Below are positions 27,765-37,958 of a stretch of 64,000 bases of DNA, one piece after another. The stretch lies in the NCBI GenBank assembly GCA_000496475.1, contig AYMW01000002.1, positions 186,001-250,000 of the forward strand. Direction: 5' to 3'. Source of the DNA: Betaproteobacteria bacterium MOLA814 (GTDB lineage Bacteria > Pseudomonadota > Gammaproteobacteria > Burkholderiales > Burkholderiaceae_C). Within the stretch, counting starts at the first letter, position 1, and each line of letters opens with the position of its first letter. The notes under the pieces were generated by a model, which ran no database searches, was not told the origin of the DNA, and was given only the letters and a program-made list of their open reading frames with translations. A program made the translations under genes and the position numbers.

Positions 27765-28307
27765 CTACTGCTTACCCTCTAGAGCAGCAAGCTCTGGAAA
27801 CAACGCTTCAACGAACCCAAATTGGCTGAAGTCTGTGACTTTGAATGGGTATAAAACACCCAGTAGGTGGTCGCATTCGTGTTGCACCACGCGGGCATGA
27901 AAGCCTGAAACCTGCCGCGTGATGGCTCGTCCGTGCACGTCAAACCCCGTGTATTGAATGTGCATCCAACGCGGCACTTGGGCACGCATACCTGGCACAG
28001 ACAAACAGCCTTCCCAGCCCAGTTGTTGTTCATTACCTAGTGGCTTGATGACAGGATTGATGAGCGTGGTGGCCGGAATAGGCTCTTCGTTTGGGTAGCG
28101 TGGGTTCATCTCGCCTGAGCCAAACATGACCACTTGCAGATCCACCCCAATTTGTGGCGCAGCCAAACCCGCTCCATTGGCATGCGCCATGGTGTCGGTC
28201 ATGTCGGCAATCAGTTGGTGCAATGAGGGCGTGTCAAACGTTTGCACCGCTTGTGCCACTTGGTTGAGCCGTGAATCGCCCATTTTCAGTATGGTTTGTA
28301 TGCTCAT
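27765..28307 (-). CDS. def: Peptide deformylase
   Basis: Iron or zinc hydrolase that removes the formyl group from N-terminal formyl-Met, 180 residues. All three family motifs are present: [10 protein letters not shown] (46-55), EGCLSVPG with metal ligand Cys101, and HECDHLLG with His143 and His147. The LYPF near the C terminus is common in the shorter PDF subgroup found beside or separate from fmt. No fmt or rsmB gene follows, so this is probably not the fmt-linked copy. It is divergent from the cytochrome gene by 58 bases. Confidence 0.93.
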   Translation of the reverse strand: MSIQTILKMGDSRLNQVAQAVQTFDTPSLHQLIADMTDTMAHANGAGLAAPQIGVDLQVVMFGSGEMNPRYPNEEPIPATTLINPVIKPLGNEQQLGWEGCLSVPGMRAQVPRWMHIQYTGFDVHGRAITRQVSGFHARVVQHECDHLLGVLYPFKVTDFSQFGFVEALFPELAALEGKQ

Positions 28308-28365
28308 AGTGTTGGTTTAGACTGGTATAAGTGAGACTGTCAATGAAGGCATAAAGGAAACAACA

Positions 28366-28716
28366 ATGGTTAAATTTAACATGCACCAACGGGTTATTGT
28401 GAACACTGCATTGACCTGTGCAGCCCTGTTATTACCTCTGCCTCTCATGGCTCAAACACCAGCCATTTTTAAAGACGCAGACCTATTGATGGGCCAATCG
28501 TTGATAAACCAAAATAACTGTATTGCATGCCACACCCAACAAGTGGGTGGCGACGGCAGTGGCATGTACAAGCCACTGGGGCGAATCAATACAGCCGGTC
28601 TGTTGCGTGGCATGGTTGAACAATGCAACACATCGTTGGGCATGTCCTTGTTCCCTGAAGAAGTCACTGCCATTGCTGCTGTCTTGAACCACACCCACTA
28701 CAAGTTCACAGATTAA
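28366..28716 (+). CDS. Small periplasmic monohaem c-type cytochrome-like protein
   Basis: A 116-residue protein. An N-terminal signal peptide (to about MAQ, residue 30) is followed by one haem-binding CIACH motif (Cys52, Cys55, His56). A distal ligand could be the Met in LGMSLF. AAAGGA lies 7 bases before the ATG. Likely a periplasmic electron carrier, but its partners are not encoded nearby. It stands alone between def and rlmB, converging with rlmB by 5 bases. Confidence 0.78.
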   Translation: MVKFNMHQRVIVNTALTCAALLLPLPLMAQTPAIFKDADLLMGQSLINQNNCIACHTQQVGGDGSGMYKPLGRINTAGLLRGMVEQCNTSLGMSLFPEEVTAIAAVLNHTHYKFTD

Positions 28717-28721
28717 AGGCG

Positions 28722-29486
28722 TCAGCTGCTAGGCGTGCTGTGGTTTCGTTGGCGCATGGCTTCGTACAAGCACACCCCGCTGGCAACCGATACGTTCAAG
28801 CTCTCAACCGCACCAGACATAGGAATACTGACCAACTCGTCACAGGTCTTACGCGTCAATTGACGCATGCCGAGCCCCTCAGCACCCAGTACCAAAGCGA
28901 CAGGACCTGTCAAGTCAGTTTGGTAAATGGTATGGTCGGCGTCTTCACTGGTCCCGATAACCCAGATATTGCGCTCTTTAAGCTCATTCAGTGTGCGCGC
29001 CAAGTTGGTCACCATAAAATAAGGAACCGTTTCAGCCGCACCACTGGCCACTTTAGCCACCGTTGCATTGATGCCGGCGGCGTTGTCCTTGGGGGCAATC
29101 ACTGCCTGCACACCAGCGCCATCTGCCACACGCAAACAAGCGCCTAAATTGTGTGGGTCTGTGACGCCATCCAACACCAAAATCAGCGGCGTTTTGTCGC
29201 TGTCTGTGTCGATACGGTCAAGCAAGTCGTCTAGACTTTTGGCAATTTCGACATCGTGGGCACGAGCAACAACGCCCTGGTGTCCCATGCTGCCGCACAG
29301 TTTTGACAAGCGTGCGCTGTCTGCCTCAATCAAACGAACATCCGCCTCTTTGGTGCGAGAGACGAATTGACGCATGCGTTGATCGCGGCGGCTGGCATCA
29401 AAATACACTTCAACAACCGACTTTGGGTCGGTTTTGATACGAACAGTAACGGCGTGAAAGCCAAATAACACTTTAATTGCAGACAT
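28722..29486 (-). CDS. rlmB: 23S rRNA (guanosine-2'-O-)-methyltransferase RlmB (SpoU family)
   Basis: Predicted to methylate the 2'-OH of G2251 in 23S rRNA. The 254-residue protein has an N-terminal substrate-binding domain (GFHAVTVRIKTDP) and the knotted SPOUT domain with DPHNLGACLRVADGAG, LVLGAEGLGMR and IPMSGAVESLNVSVA. Relatives often have rnr (RNase R) directly upstream; here the upstream neighbour is an ABC ATPase gene 35 bases away. Confidence 0.93.
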   Translation of the reverse strand: MSAIKVLFGFHAVTVRIKTDPKSVVEVYFDASRRDQRMRQFVSRTKEADVRLIEADSARLSKLCGSMGHQGVVARAHDVEIAKSLDDLLDRIDTDSDKTPLILVLDGVTDPHNLGACLRVADGAGVQAVIAPKDNAAGINATVAKVASGAAETVPYFMVTNLARTLNELKERNIWVIGTSEDADHTIYQTDLTGPVALVLGAEGLGMRQLTRKTCDELVSIPMSGAVESLNVSVASGVCLYEAMRQRNHSTPSS

Positions 29487-29521
29487 ATATACGTATTATC
29501 GCCTGCAAGTGCGTGGCGTCT

Positions 29522-30226
29522 TTACGAGCGCTCTACGACTTTACCTGCTTGCAAACCAATGCGCTGCTGGCACCTAGCGGCAATGGCTCTGTCGTGTGTG
29601 ACCATCAGCAACGTGGTGCCTTGGTCTTGGTTCAGCTCAAACATCAAGTTCATGACTGCTTCGCCAGTGGCAAAGTCCAAACTGCCGGTTGGTTCGTCAG
29701 CAACCAGCAGCTTGGGGCGCATGACAAACGCCCTGGCCAGAGCCACGCGCTGTTGCTCACCGCCGGACATGACCTTGGGGTAATGGCGCAACCTTTCAGA
29801 CAAGCCAACGCGCTCTAGCATGGCAGTGGCTGCAACGCGGGCATCTTTGCGCCCAGCCAACTCCAACGGCAACATCACATTCTCAAGAGCGCTTAAATGA
29901 CCTAACAGTTGAAAATTTTGAAATACAAAACCCAAGTTCAAGGCACGCCAAGCTGCACGCCCGTCTTCGTCCAACGCGAACATATCAGTCCCTGCCAGCA
30001 TGACTTGGCCGTGGCTTGGGGTATCCAATCCAGCCAAAATAGACAGCAAGGTGCTTTTGCCTGAGCCTGATGCACCTACGATAGCCAAGGTCTCACCCGC
30101 GTAAACTGTTAAGTCCACGTCACTCAAAATGGATAATGTTCCTGTGGAGTCCGCTACGTCTTTGCCAACGCCTACCGCGCTGAGTACTGGCGTTTGTTGA
30201 CTGTCTTGCATGTAATTTAATCCCAT
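29522..30226 (-). CDS. ABC transporter ATP-binding protein, LolD/YbbA type
   Basis: ATPase subunit of a MacB/LolCDE/YbbAP-type complex, 234 residues from the ATG at 30226 (a second ATG is at 30211). Walker A is VGASGSGKST, the signature is MSGGEQQRVALARA, Walker B is LLVADEP, and the His switch is MVTHD. In E. coli ybbA is also divergent from tesA, and that context is kept here. The expected large permease (YbbP) is absent: the next gene on the strand is rlmB. The frame continues upstream of 30226, but that part overlaps the divergent tesA and has no family features. Confidence 0.85.
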   Translation of the reverse strand: MGLNYMQDSQQTPVLSAVGVGKDVADSTGTLSILSDVDLTVYAGETLAIVGASGSGKSTLLSILAGLDTPSHGQVMLAGTDMFALDEDGRAAWRALNLGFVFQNFQLLGHLSALENVMLPLELAGRKDARVAATAMLERVGLSERLRHYPKVMSGGEQQRVALARAFVMRPKLLVADEPTGSLDFATGEAVMNLMFELNQDQGTTLLMVTHDRAIAARCQQRIGLQAGKVVERS

Positions 30227-30242
30227 TTGTAACTCTATCAAT

Positions 30243-31016
30243 ATGCACTGTAACCGCCGCCTTGCAGGTCCAAGCCCTGAACACACATGCCCTTGGTCGA
30301 ATTGGGCCTTTGCTGCCCTTGTTACATCGTCAATTTTTGTCATCACGATGTTGGTGTTCACACCAGCACGTGCGGCCTCGTCCACGGATGCCTACACAGC
30401 CAACACCAGTTCGGCCAAAGCCAGTCTTTCAAGCATAGCGACCCAAGACACAACGGCAACCCGCATATTGATTGTCGGCGACTCAATCAGTGCCGAGTAT
30501 GGACTCAAGCGTGGCAGCGGCTGGGTCGCATTGTTATCGCAGCGCATCGCGCAACAACGCATTGCTGCCAGCATTATCAACGCCAGTATCAGCGGTGACA
30601 CCACAGCCGGAGGCCGTTCGCGCTTGGCGAGCTTGCTGCGCAAACACAAGCCTGGGCTGGTGGTCATTGAACTGGGGGCAAACGATGCCTTGCGCGGCTT
30701 GCCCCTCAACATGACACAAGCCAACCTGACAACCATGGTCAATGTGTCACAAACCTCAGGGGCAAAGGTGCTGTTACTGGGCATGCAGGTCCCCCCCAAC
30801 TATGGCCAGTTTTATACTGAAGAGTTCGCCAACGTATTTGCCAATACGGCCCAATCAATGGGCGTCTCATTGGTGCCTTTTTTCTTAAACAATGTGGCGA
30901 ATGCTGCTGATGCACCTAGGCTGTTTCAAGCAGACCGTATCCATCCCAACGAGTTGGCGCAACCTATCATGCTCAACAACATGTGGCCTGCCCTGATTCG
31001 TGAACTAGCGCGCTAG
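30243..31016 (+). CDS. tesA: Periplasmic SGNH/GDSL esterase, TesA type (acyl-CoA thioesterase I / arylesterase)
   Basis: Multifunctional lysophospholipase, thioesterase and arylesterase, 257 residues. A leader of about 45 residues contains a hydrophobic segment ending PARA-A, consistent with export. The catalytic block has the GDS serine (Ser81), the Gly in INASISGDTTAGG, Asn in GANDALRG, and Asp231/His234 in DRIHPN. It is divergent from the YbbA/LolD-like ATPase with only 16 bases between chosen starts, so the promoters overlap the coding ends. mnmH follows 15 bases later. Confidence 0.9.
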   Translation: MHCNRRLAGPSPEHTCPWSNWAFAALVTSSIFVITMLVFTPARAASSTDAYTANTSSAKASLSSIATQDTTATRILIVGDSISAEYGLKRGSGWVALLSQRIAQQRIAASIINASISGDTTAGGRSRLASLLRKHKPGLVVIELGANDALRGLPLNMTQANLTTMVNVSQTSGAKVLLLGMQVPPNYGQFYTEEFANVFANTAQSMGVSLVPFFLNNVANAADAPRLFQADRIHPNELAQPIMLNNMWPALIRELAR

Positions 31017-31031
31017 TCAACGCTTACCCTT

Positions 31032-32093
31032 ATGCCCATACATATCATTGCGCCGACTGATGCGCTGGCCCAGTTAGACCAATACCACGCGGTTATTGAC
31101 GCCCGCAGCCCTGGTGAATTTGCACTAGACGCTATACCAAGCGCTGTAAATTGGCCTTCACTGGACGACACGCAGCGCATCACGATTGGCACACTGTACA
31201 AACAAACTGGTGGTTTTGAAGCTAAGAAAGCCGGTGCTGCTTTGGTTGCGCGCAATATTGCGGCGCATATAGAACAGCATCTTTTAGATGCCCCTCGCGG
31301 CTGGCAGCCCTTGGTGTATTGCTGGCGCGGAGGCAATCGCAGCGGCTCACTGGCTACGGTTCTGTCTGCCATAGGCTTTAAAGTGTCGCTGATTGAGGGT
31401 GGCTACAAAGCGTTCAGAGCGTTGGTGATGCTGCAAACACCAGCCCTGGTTAGCCCACTTGAGTTGCGTGTGGTGGCAGGCCCAACAGGCGTTGGTAAGA
31501 CACACGTGCTTCACGCGCTAGAACGCATGGGCAAACAAATCATTGATTTAGAAGGCATCGCCAAACACCGCAGCTCGGTACTTGGCATCATTCCGGGCAC
31601 AGACCAGCCCAGTCAAAAAGCATTTGAGACACAGCTCTGGCACAAGCTGCGTAGCCTAGATCCCTCGCGTCCGGTTTACATAGAGTCCGAAAGCAAACGT
31701 GTGGGCAACGTGACGGTGCCAGAGTCTTTAATTGCAGCCATGCGCGTCAGCCCTTGTCATTTGCTGACCATGGACCAGGCATCGCGTGTGCGTTTGCTGA
31801 TGCGGGACTATGATTTTTTCGTCAAAGACAGCCACTTGTTCAGTGACAGGCTCAATACCTTGGTCACCTTGTTGGGGCGAGAAACCATTGAAACATGGCA
31901 ACGCTTGGCCCACGCTGGCGAGTCAGCACAAGTGGTGGGCCAATTGCTGGGTGGACACTACGACCCTAAATACTTTGAATCGATGGAGCGCAACTTCACG
32001 CTGTATCAGCAGGCCCATGCCCTGAACGTGGCCGACGACTCAATGGCCAGCATTGAAATGGCGGCGCAGCTTATCGTAAAAGCTGATGCCTAA
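31032..32093 (+). CDS. mnmH: tRNA 2-selenouridine/geranyl-2-thiouridine synthase
   Basis: Converts 2-thiouridine at the wobble position of Lys, Glu and Gln tRNAs through a geranylated intermediate to 2-selenouridine. The 353-residue protein has an N-terminal rhodanese domain (VIDARSPGEFALDAIPSAVN) with active Cys97 in VYCWRGGNRSG. A C-terminal P-loop domain carries GPTGVGKT (150-157). Length and both motifs fit the family (also called SelU or YbbB). It needs selenophosphate from SelD, which is not in this window. Confidence 0.94.
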   Translation: MPIHIIAPTDALAQLDQYHAVIDARSPGEFALDAIPSAVNWPSLDDTQRITIGTLYKQTGGFEAKKAGAALVARNIAAHIEQHLLDAPRGWQPLVYCWRGGNRSGSLATVLSAIGFKVSLIEGGYKAFRALVMLQTPALVSPLELRVVAGPTGVGKTHVLHALERMGKQIIDLEGIAKHRSSVLGIIPGTDQPSQKAFETQLWHKLRSLDPSRPVYIESESKRVGNVTVPESLIAAMRVSPCHLLTMDQASRVRLLMRDYDFFVKDSHLFSDRLNTLVTLLGRETIETWQRLAHAGESAQVVGQLLGGHYDPKYFESMERNFTLYQQAHALNVADDSMASIEMAAQLIVKADA

Positions 32094-32211
32094 TCTTGAG
32101 CCTGAACCCGATCAAGTTTTTGTGGGTGTTGGTATTGAATATGCCAGGCGGTACTCATACGCAACACCTACACAAACCACACACAAGCTTTGCTTAAAGC
32201 ACACACCATGA
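32094..32211. other. Convergent spacer between mnmH and the PLP enzyme
   Basis: 118 bases between two convergent stops. Short inverted words are present (GTGTTG...CAACAC and CTTTGCTTAAAG), but no stem with a T-run that I would call a terminator. Confidence 0.4.
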
Positions 32212-33441
32212 TTACACGGCAATAGCCATCAAAGCTTGTTCAATATCAGCTTGTAAATCGCCAGCACCTTCAAGGCCTACCGCAAACCTCACGACACTGC
32301 CCTCATAAGCCCAAGCGCGATGCTTGAAAGCCGACTGACCATACGGCACAACCAGGCTGATGGGCCCAGCCCAGCTGTAACCCAATTGGAATAACTGCAA
32401 TGCATCACAAAAGGCATCGACCTGAGCAGTGGTAAATTGCGATTTGAACACCACTGAGAATAAACACGCTGCGCCAGAACAGTCACGCTTCCACGCCGCG
32501 TGACCAGGCGAGTTGGGTGATGCGGGATGAAACACCATGTCGAACTCATCGCGGGCACTGGCCCAGTGGACAAGTGCACGGGTAGTAGCGTCTTGATGCG
32601 CATAGCGCAGTGCCATGCTGGGTAGACCTCGTAGCACCAATTCGACGTCATTCGCACCCACAGCGAGCCCCAGGCGCATGTGCGTCATCAGCATCTCGTG
32701 ATGCAGTTCAGGGCTGCGCGTGATGACTGAGCCCATTAGCACATCACCACCACCACTGGGGTATTTGGTCAGTGCTTGCATGGACACATCGACGCCCAAG
32801 TCAAATGGATTAAAAGCCACGCCTGCGCCCCACGTGTTGTCAAGTGCGGTGATAATGCTTCGCCCTGCACCTAATGCAGCCCTGCCCTCGTTGGCCTTGG
32901 CCACAACCTGCGTTAAAGCAGGCAGATCTGGAAACTCTAGGGTCACTGAGCCCGGCGCCTCTAACCAGACCAAGCGTGTTTTGGGCGTGATGCGTGTAGC
33001 CAAATCAGCAGGATGTTGCGCATCAAAAAATTCGCATTGCACGCCCCATTTTTCCAACTCCACACAAGCGAAGTCTTTGCCAGGCCCATACGCGTTTTCA
33101 GGAATAAGAACATGGTCTCCTGTTTGCAACAACGCCAAATCTACCAATGCAATGGCGGCCAAACCGCTGGGCACCAAAATGCAGTAACGACCGCCCTCAA
33201 CAGTTGCCAAACGCTCTTCTAAGGTGAACGTGGTGGGTGTGCCATGCAACCCGTAGGTATATGCAGACTTATCCTGCCAAGTCCTGCTGCGCATGGCTGC
33301 AACGTTTGGGAAGATAACGGTAGAGGCTTTGTGCACGCCGATGGCCACGCTGTCAAACGAGCTGGGGGCAACATATGGGTGATGAATCAGTTGGGTGCTC
33401 AGCGAGGCGCTGGCTTTTAAATGTGTCGTCGCTTTGGCCAT
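32212..33441 (-). CDS. metC: Cystathionine beta-lyase-like PLP-dependent enzyme (Cys/Met metabolism family)
   Basis: Fold-type I PLP enzyme of 409 residues, best matching cystathionine beta-lyase, which cleaves cystathionine to homocysteine, pyruvate and ammonia. The active lysine is in MQALTKYPSGGGDVLMGS. YTYGLHGTPTTFTLEERLA, LVPSGLAAIALVDLAL and ALDNTWGAGVAFNPFDLGVD fit the family's cofactor-binding blocks. An AGGA precedes the ATG. Gamma-lyase or other C-S lyase activity is an alternative. A terminator of the upstream gene sits just before its start, so it probably has its own promoter. Confidence 0.85.
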   Translation of the reverse strand: MAKATTHLKASASLSTQLIHHPYVAPSSFDSVAIGVHKASTVIFPNVAAMRSRTWQDKSAYTYGLHGTPTTFTLEERLATVEGGRYCILVPSGLAAIALVDLALLQTGDHVLIPENAYGPGKDFACVELEKWGVQCEFFDAQHPADLATRITPKTRLVWLEAPGSVTLEFPDLPALTQVVAKANEGRAALGAGRSIITALDNTWGAGVAFNPFDLGVDVSMQALTKYPSGGGDVLMGSVITRSPELHHEMLMTHMRLGLAVGANDVELVLRGLPSMALRYAHQDATTRALVHWASARDEFDMVFHPASPNSPGHAAWKRDCSGAACLFSVVFKSQFTTAQVDAFCDALQLFQLGYSWAGPISLVVPYGQSAFKHRAWAYEGSVVRFAVGLEGAGDLQADIEQALMAIAV

Positions 33442-33457
33442 AAATCACTTGTCCTAC

Positions 33458-33486
33458 AAAAAAAGGCAGTGCGTTCAACGCATGCC
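33458..33486 (-). terminator. Rho-independent terminator of the phosphoribosyltransferase gene
   Basis: Read on the minus strand, GGCATGCGTT-GA-ACGCACTGCC forms a nine-pair stem with a single bulged base, followed at once by seven T (A-run 33458-33464 on plus). It lies 54 bases beyond the stop at 33540. A second small hairpin, GGCATT-GCTGAG-AATGCC at 33493-33510, precedes it. On the plus strand the stem is followed by GTTTTT, so it may work weakly both ways. Confidence 0.75.
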
Positions 33487-33539
33487 GTTTTTGGCATTGC
33501 TGAGAATGCCTATTGTGTCAAAGTATAGATACTAAAAGG

Positions 33540-34064
33540 TTAAATTTTCCACTTTTCGATCAAATCGGCCACGCGCAAGTTGTCGTAAGGCTCAAAGGGC
33601 TGGTGTATCCAAGGGTTGGTGGGCAAGAACTCCATGGAGTAGTCAGGTTGGAAAGCAGACACACCTTTTGTCCACAGAACTGCACTGCGCAACTCTGTAA
33701 TCGGCTTGTAGTTGTCACGCAATGTGTCAATGACAGCTTTCAAGGTGTGGCCTGTATCTGCCAAGTCGTCGACCAGCAAGACACGCCCAGCAATTTCACC
33801 TTTTGGCGTGGTGATGTAACGGGCCACATCCAAGTTGCCTTGGACAGTACCCGCACTGGCTCGGTAAGAGCTGGTTGACATAATCGCTAAAGGCTTGTCG
33901 AAGATGCGCGACAAAATATCGCCTGGGCGCATTCCACCTCGAGCCAGACACAAGATGTTGTCAAACTCCCATCCAGACTGATGGATACGAATGGCAAGTT
34001 TTTCGATCATGTTGTGGTATTCGTCATACGACACATACAGGTGCTTACCGTCTTCGGTCAACAT
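33540..34064 (-). CDS. Purine phosphoribosyltransferase (hypoxanthine/xanthine-guanine type)
   Basis: Salvages purine bases with PRPP. The 174-residue type I PRT fold has the PRPP-binding loop VLLVDDLADTGHT and an N-terminal ILCLARGGMRPGDILSRIF. It sits directly downstream of purA (gap 68 bases), consistent with purine metabolism and seen in many Burkholderiales. Base specificity cannot be fixed from the sequence; xanthine-guanine PRT is possible. It ends the long minus-strand block and is followed by a clear terminator. Confidence 0.85.
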   Translation of the reverse strand: MLTEDGKHLYVSYDEYHNMIEKLAIRIHQSGWEFDNILCLARGGMRPGDILSRIFDKPLAIMSTSSYRASAGTVQGNLDVARYITTPKGEIAGRVLLVDDLADTGHTLKAVIDTLRDNYKPITELRSAVLWTKGVSAFQPDYSMEFLPTNPWIHQPFEPYDNLRVADLIEKWKI

Positions 34065-34132
34065 ATTTCAATCCTTTGGGCTGGTGTGGGGTCAAGAAAC
34101 TGACAAAGCAATAGCAGCGCGTTAACTGGAAT

Positions 34133-35527
<1,395 letters not shown>

Positions 35528-35560
35528 TTATCAATAGATCAAAGATTGTCAGGCGTGTGC

Positions 35561-36730
35561 TTACGCCAGGGGTTGAACGTCCCATATGCCGTCTGCCAAC
35601 ACCAGCTCGCGGTCGCAGTCAAACTCGTTGACTTCGTGTTCATGTCCCGGCAGCACAGACACCACCGTATGACCGCCAGCGCGCAAAGTTGCCACGGCGT
35701 GTGCCAATCCTGCCTCATGGCCCCATGGCGCACGAATAACGCGACGAAGCGGGGGGACTGCAACAGTGCCAGCCAACTCCTTAACGTCAATACTAAAGCC
35801 GACTGCTGGACGACGGCGGCCAAAAATGGCACCCACCTCGTCGTAACGACCTCCCCTGACAAGCTCTAATTGACGAATGCCATCTGAAGCGGTGGCGTAG
35901 ACAGAAAAACGCATGCCCGTGTAGTAAGCATAGCCACGTAAATCAGCCAAATCCACGCCCACGGTCATGCCCATAGCTTGTGCAGCCTTGGCAATAGTTG
36001 ACAACTCGTCTAAGGCTGTTTGCAACAATGGCGAGGATGGCAACAAGCTGCGCGCTTTATCGACAACAGTCACATCACCAAACAGGTCAGGCAACAAACA
36101 AATAGCCTGTCTGACCGCAGGTGGTAAATCTTTTGTCAGTGCCTCAATGGCCGCAGCATCCTTACGAGCCAAGGCTTGATGCACGCGCGTTGCTTGTTGG
36201 TTACCCAGTCCAGATGGTGCCAACAGTGCATCGACAACACGGACATCGGCTAAATCAAGGGTGTAATTTTTTACACCAGTTCCCAACAAACAAGTGCGCA
36301 CCAACTCCAGTATTTCAACATCCGCTTCTATGCCCTGATGGCCAAATAATTCAGCGCCAAACTGCAGCGGCTCTCGCGAAGCGTGCGCATGAGCGGCACG
36401 CGTATGAACCACTGGCCCGCAATAGCACAAGCGAGTAGGACCTTTGCGGTTTAGTAAATGGGCATCAATGCGCGCCACTTGAGGCGTTGTGTCGGCGCGC
36501 AGGCCGAGACTGCGGCCAGAGCCTAGGTCGACCAACTTGAACGTTTGTAAACCAAGTGCTTCCCCAGTGCCAGAGAGCAACGACTCCAAATGCTCGAGCA
36601 TGGGCGGCATGACCAACTCAAAGCCGTAAACGCGGGCCGAGTCCAACAATACGCGGCGCAGCTCTTCAATGTGACGTGCCTCAAAAGGCAGCACATCGGC
36701 CAATTGATCCGGTAAGACCCAAGCGGACAT
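35561..36730 (-). CDS. hisZ: ATP phosphoribosyltransferase regulatory subunit HisZ
   Basis: Catalytically dead HisRS-like protein that activates and allosterically regulates short-form HisG in histidine synthesis. I chose the ATG at 36730 ([20 protein letters not shown]), giving 389 residues, normal for the family; the frame stays open to 36868 with unrelated residues. Class II synthetase-like blocks are visible: [29 protein letters not shown] and [13 protein letters not shown] true HisS lies at 44356-45636, so this is not the tRNA synthetase. Confidence 0.93.
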   Translation of the reverse strand: MSAWVLPDQLADVLPFEARHIEELRRVLLDSARVYGFELVMPPMLEHLESLLSGTGEALGLQTFKLVDLGSGRSLGLRADTTPQVARIDAHLLNRKGPTRLCYCGPVVHTRAAHAHASREPLQFGAELFGHQGIEADVEILELVRTCLLGTGVKNYTLDLADVRVVDALLAPSGLGNQQATRVHQALARKDAAAIEALTKDLPPAVRQAICLLPDLFGDVTVVDKARSLLPSSPLLQTALDELSTIAKAAQAMGMTVGVDLADLRGYAYYTGMRFSVYATASDGIRQLELVRGGRYDEVGAIFGRRRPAVGFSIDVKELAGTVAVPPLRRVIRAPWGHEAGLAHAVATLRAGGHTVVSVLPGHEHEVNEFDCDRELVLADGIWDVQPLA

Positions 36731-37007
36731 AACTAGTTTATAAAAAGTGTGAACAACCCAGTATTGTACTGGCCTGACAGGACCAGCACTATGGGTTGAC
36801 AAGGTGGGCTCGGTCTGAAACAAGCGGGTACAACAGAGGTTGCGCGCTGTGCCAGCGGGGTCAATCAATGAAGCATTGATTGACCGCTAAATGAAAAGCG
36901 CAATCGGGCTAAAAATGTCGCTAGTTTGCTGTAGTCGTCAACAACAAGCCCTCTCAATGAGGGCTGTGCCGCTTGAAACCAAACGCTGGCCGTTACGCCA
37001 ACTTTTA
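36731..37007. other. Gap between hflC and hisZ with a small hairpin
   Basis: 277 bases. AGCCCTC (36947-36953) pairs with GAGGGCT (36959-36965) around TCAAT just after the hflC stop. On the minus strand it is followed by TTGTTGTT rather than a pure T-run, so it is at best a weak terminator. The remainder should hold the hisZ promoter. I found no DUF2065-type small membrane protein, which some related genomes carry here. Confidence 0.45.
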
Positions 37008-37901
37008 TTATTTGCTAGGCATGACCTGGTTGGTTCTCATGCCTTTTAAGAAGTCTGATTCGCCATCAAGAATGACAATATCACCCTTGCTTGAAAAGCT
37101 GGTCTTGTAGGCTTCTAAGCTTCGGTAAAATTTAGCGAACGCTGGGTCTTTGTTGTAAGCATTGGCAAAGGTGTTTGAAGCCTTGGCGTCACCGTCACCC
37201 TTGAGAATTTGAGCGTCGCGGTAAGCATCTGCAAGAATCACCTCGCGCTGGCGGTCTGCATCAGCACGAATTTGTTCGCCTTCAGCCGCACCGGTTGAAC
37301 GCAACTCATTGGCAACTCGCTTGCGCTCTGCCTCCATACGGTCGTAGACAGAGCGTGTAATCGTCTCGGCATAATCAACTCGGGTGATGCGAACGTCAAC
37401 AACATCCATGCCCCATGGTTTGTCTGAACTGTTCACAGCGCCAAGCACTTGTTGTTTAACCGCCGCCATCAAAGCTTCGCGGTCTGATGACAACAACTGG
37501 AACACCGTACGGCGGTTAACTTCCTCTTGAAAGGAGTTGCGCACCACTCGATTCAATTGCAATGCACCAGCACGCTCATCCAAACCTACGTTACGGATGT
37601 ACTGGGGTGCATCAGATATGCGCCAGCGTACAAACCAGTCGATGACGACCCGTTGCTTTTCAGCAGTGAGCATGGGGTCAGCAGCCGTGCTTTCCAGTGT
37701 TAACAAGCGCTTGTCAATGTAGCTGACGTTTTGAAACGGCGGCGGCATTTTAAAATTCAAGCCTGGCTCGGTCACCACAGACTTAATTTCACCCAATTGG
37801 TAGACCACACCAAATTGGCGTTGATCGACCACAAACATGGTTGAGCTTGCGATGGCCAAAGCCAATAACGCGGAAGCTATCCAAAATCCAATTCGGTTCA
37901 T
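37008..37901 (-). CDS. hflC: HflC, modulator of FtsH protease (SPFH protein)
   Basis: With HflK it forms the large periplasmic cage around FtsH. The 297-residue protein has one N-terminal membrane anchor (FWIASALLALAIASSTMFVV), then an SPFH/band-7 domain (QFGVVYQLGEIKSVVTEPGL) and a long charged coiled coil (RMEAERKRVANELRSTGAAE). It follows hflK by 57 bases in the usual hfq-hflX-hflK-hflC order. Confidence 0.96.
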   Translation of the reverse strand: MNRIGFWIASALLALAIASSTMFVVDQRQFGVVYQLGEIKSVVTEPGLNFKMPPPFQNVSYIDKRLLTLESTAADPMLTAEKQRVVIDWFVRWRISDAPQYIRNVGLDERAGALQLNRVVRNSFQEEVNRRTVFQLLSSDREALMAAVKQQVLGAVNSSDKPWGMDVVDVRITRVDYAETITRSVYDRMEAERKRVANELRSTGAAEGEQIRADADRQREVILADAYRDAQILKGDGDAKASNTFANAYNKDPAFAKFYRSLEAYKTSFSSKGDIVILDGESDFLKGMRTNQVMPSK

Positions 37902-37958
37902 AACAGACCTTTAATCTCTATCTCTAATTCGTTGAAGATGACGCAGTAATGTGCTTGC

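Noticed and set aside
36731-36868. Extension of hisZ to an upstream start at 36868
   Set aside because: The added 46 residues are unrelated to HisZ; the ATG at 36730 gives the conserved N terminus.
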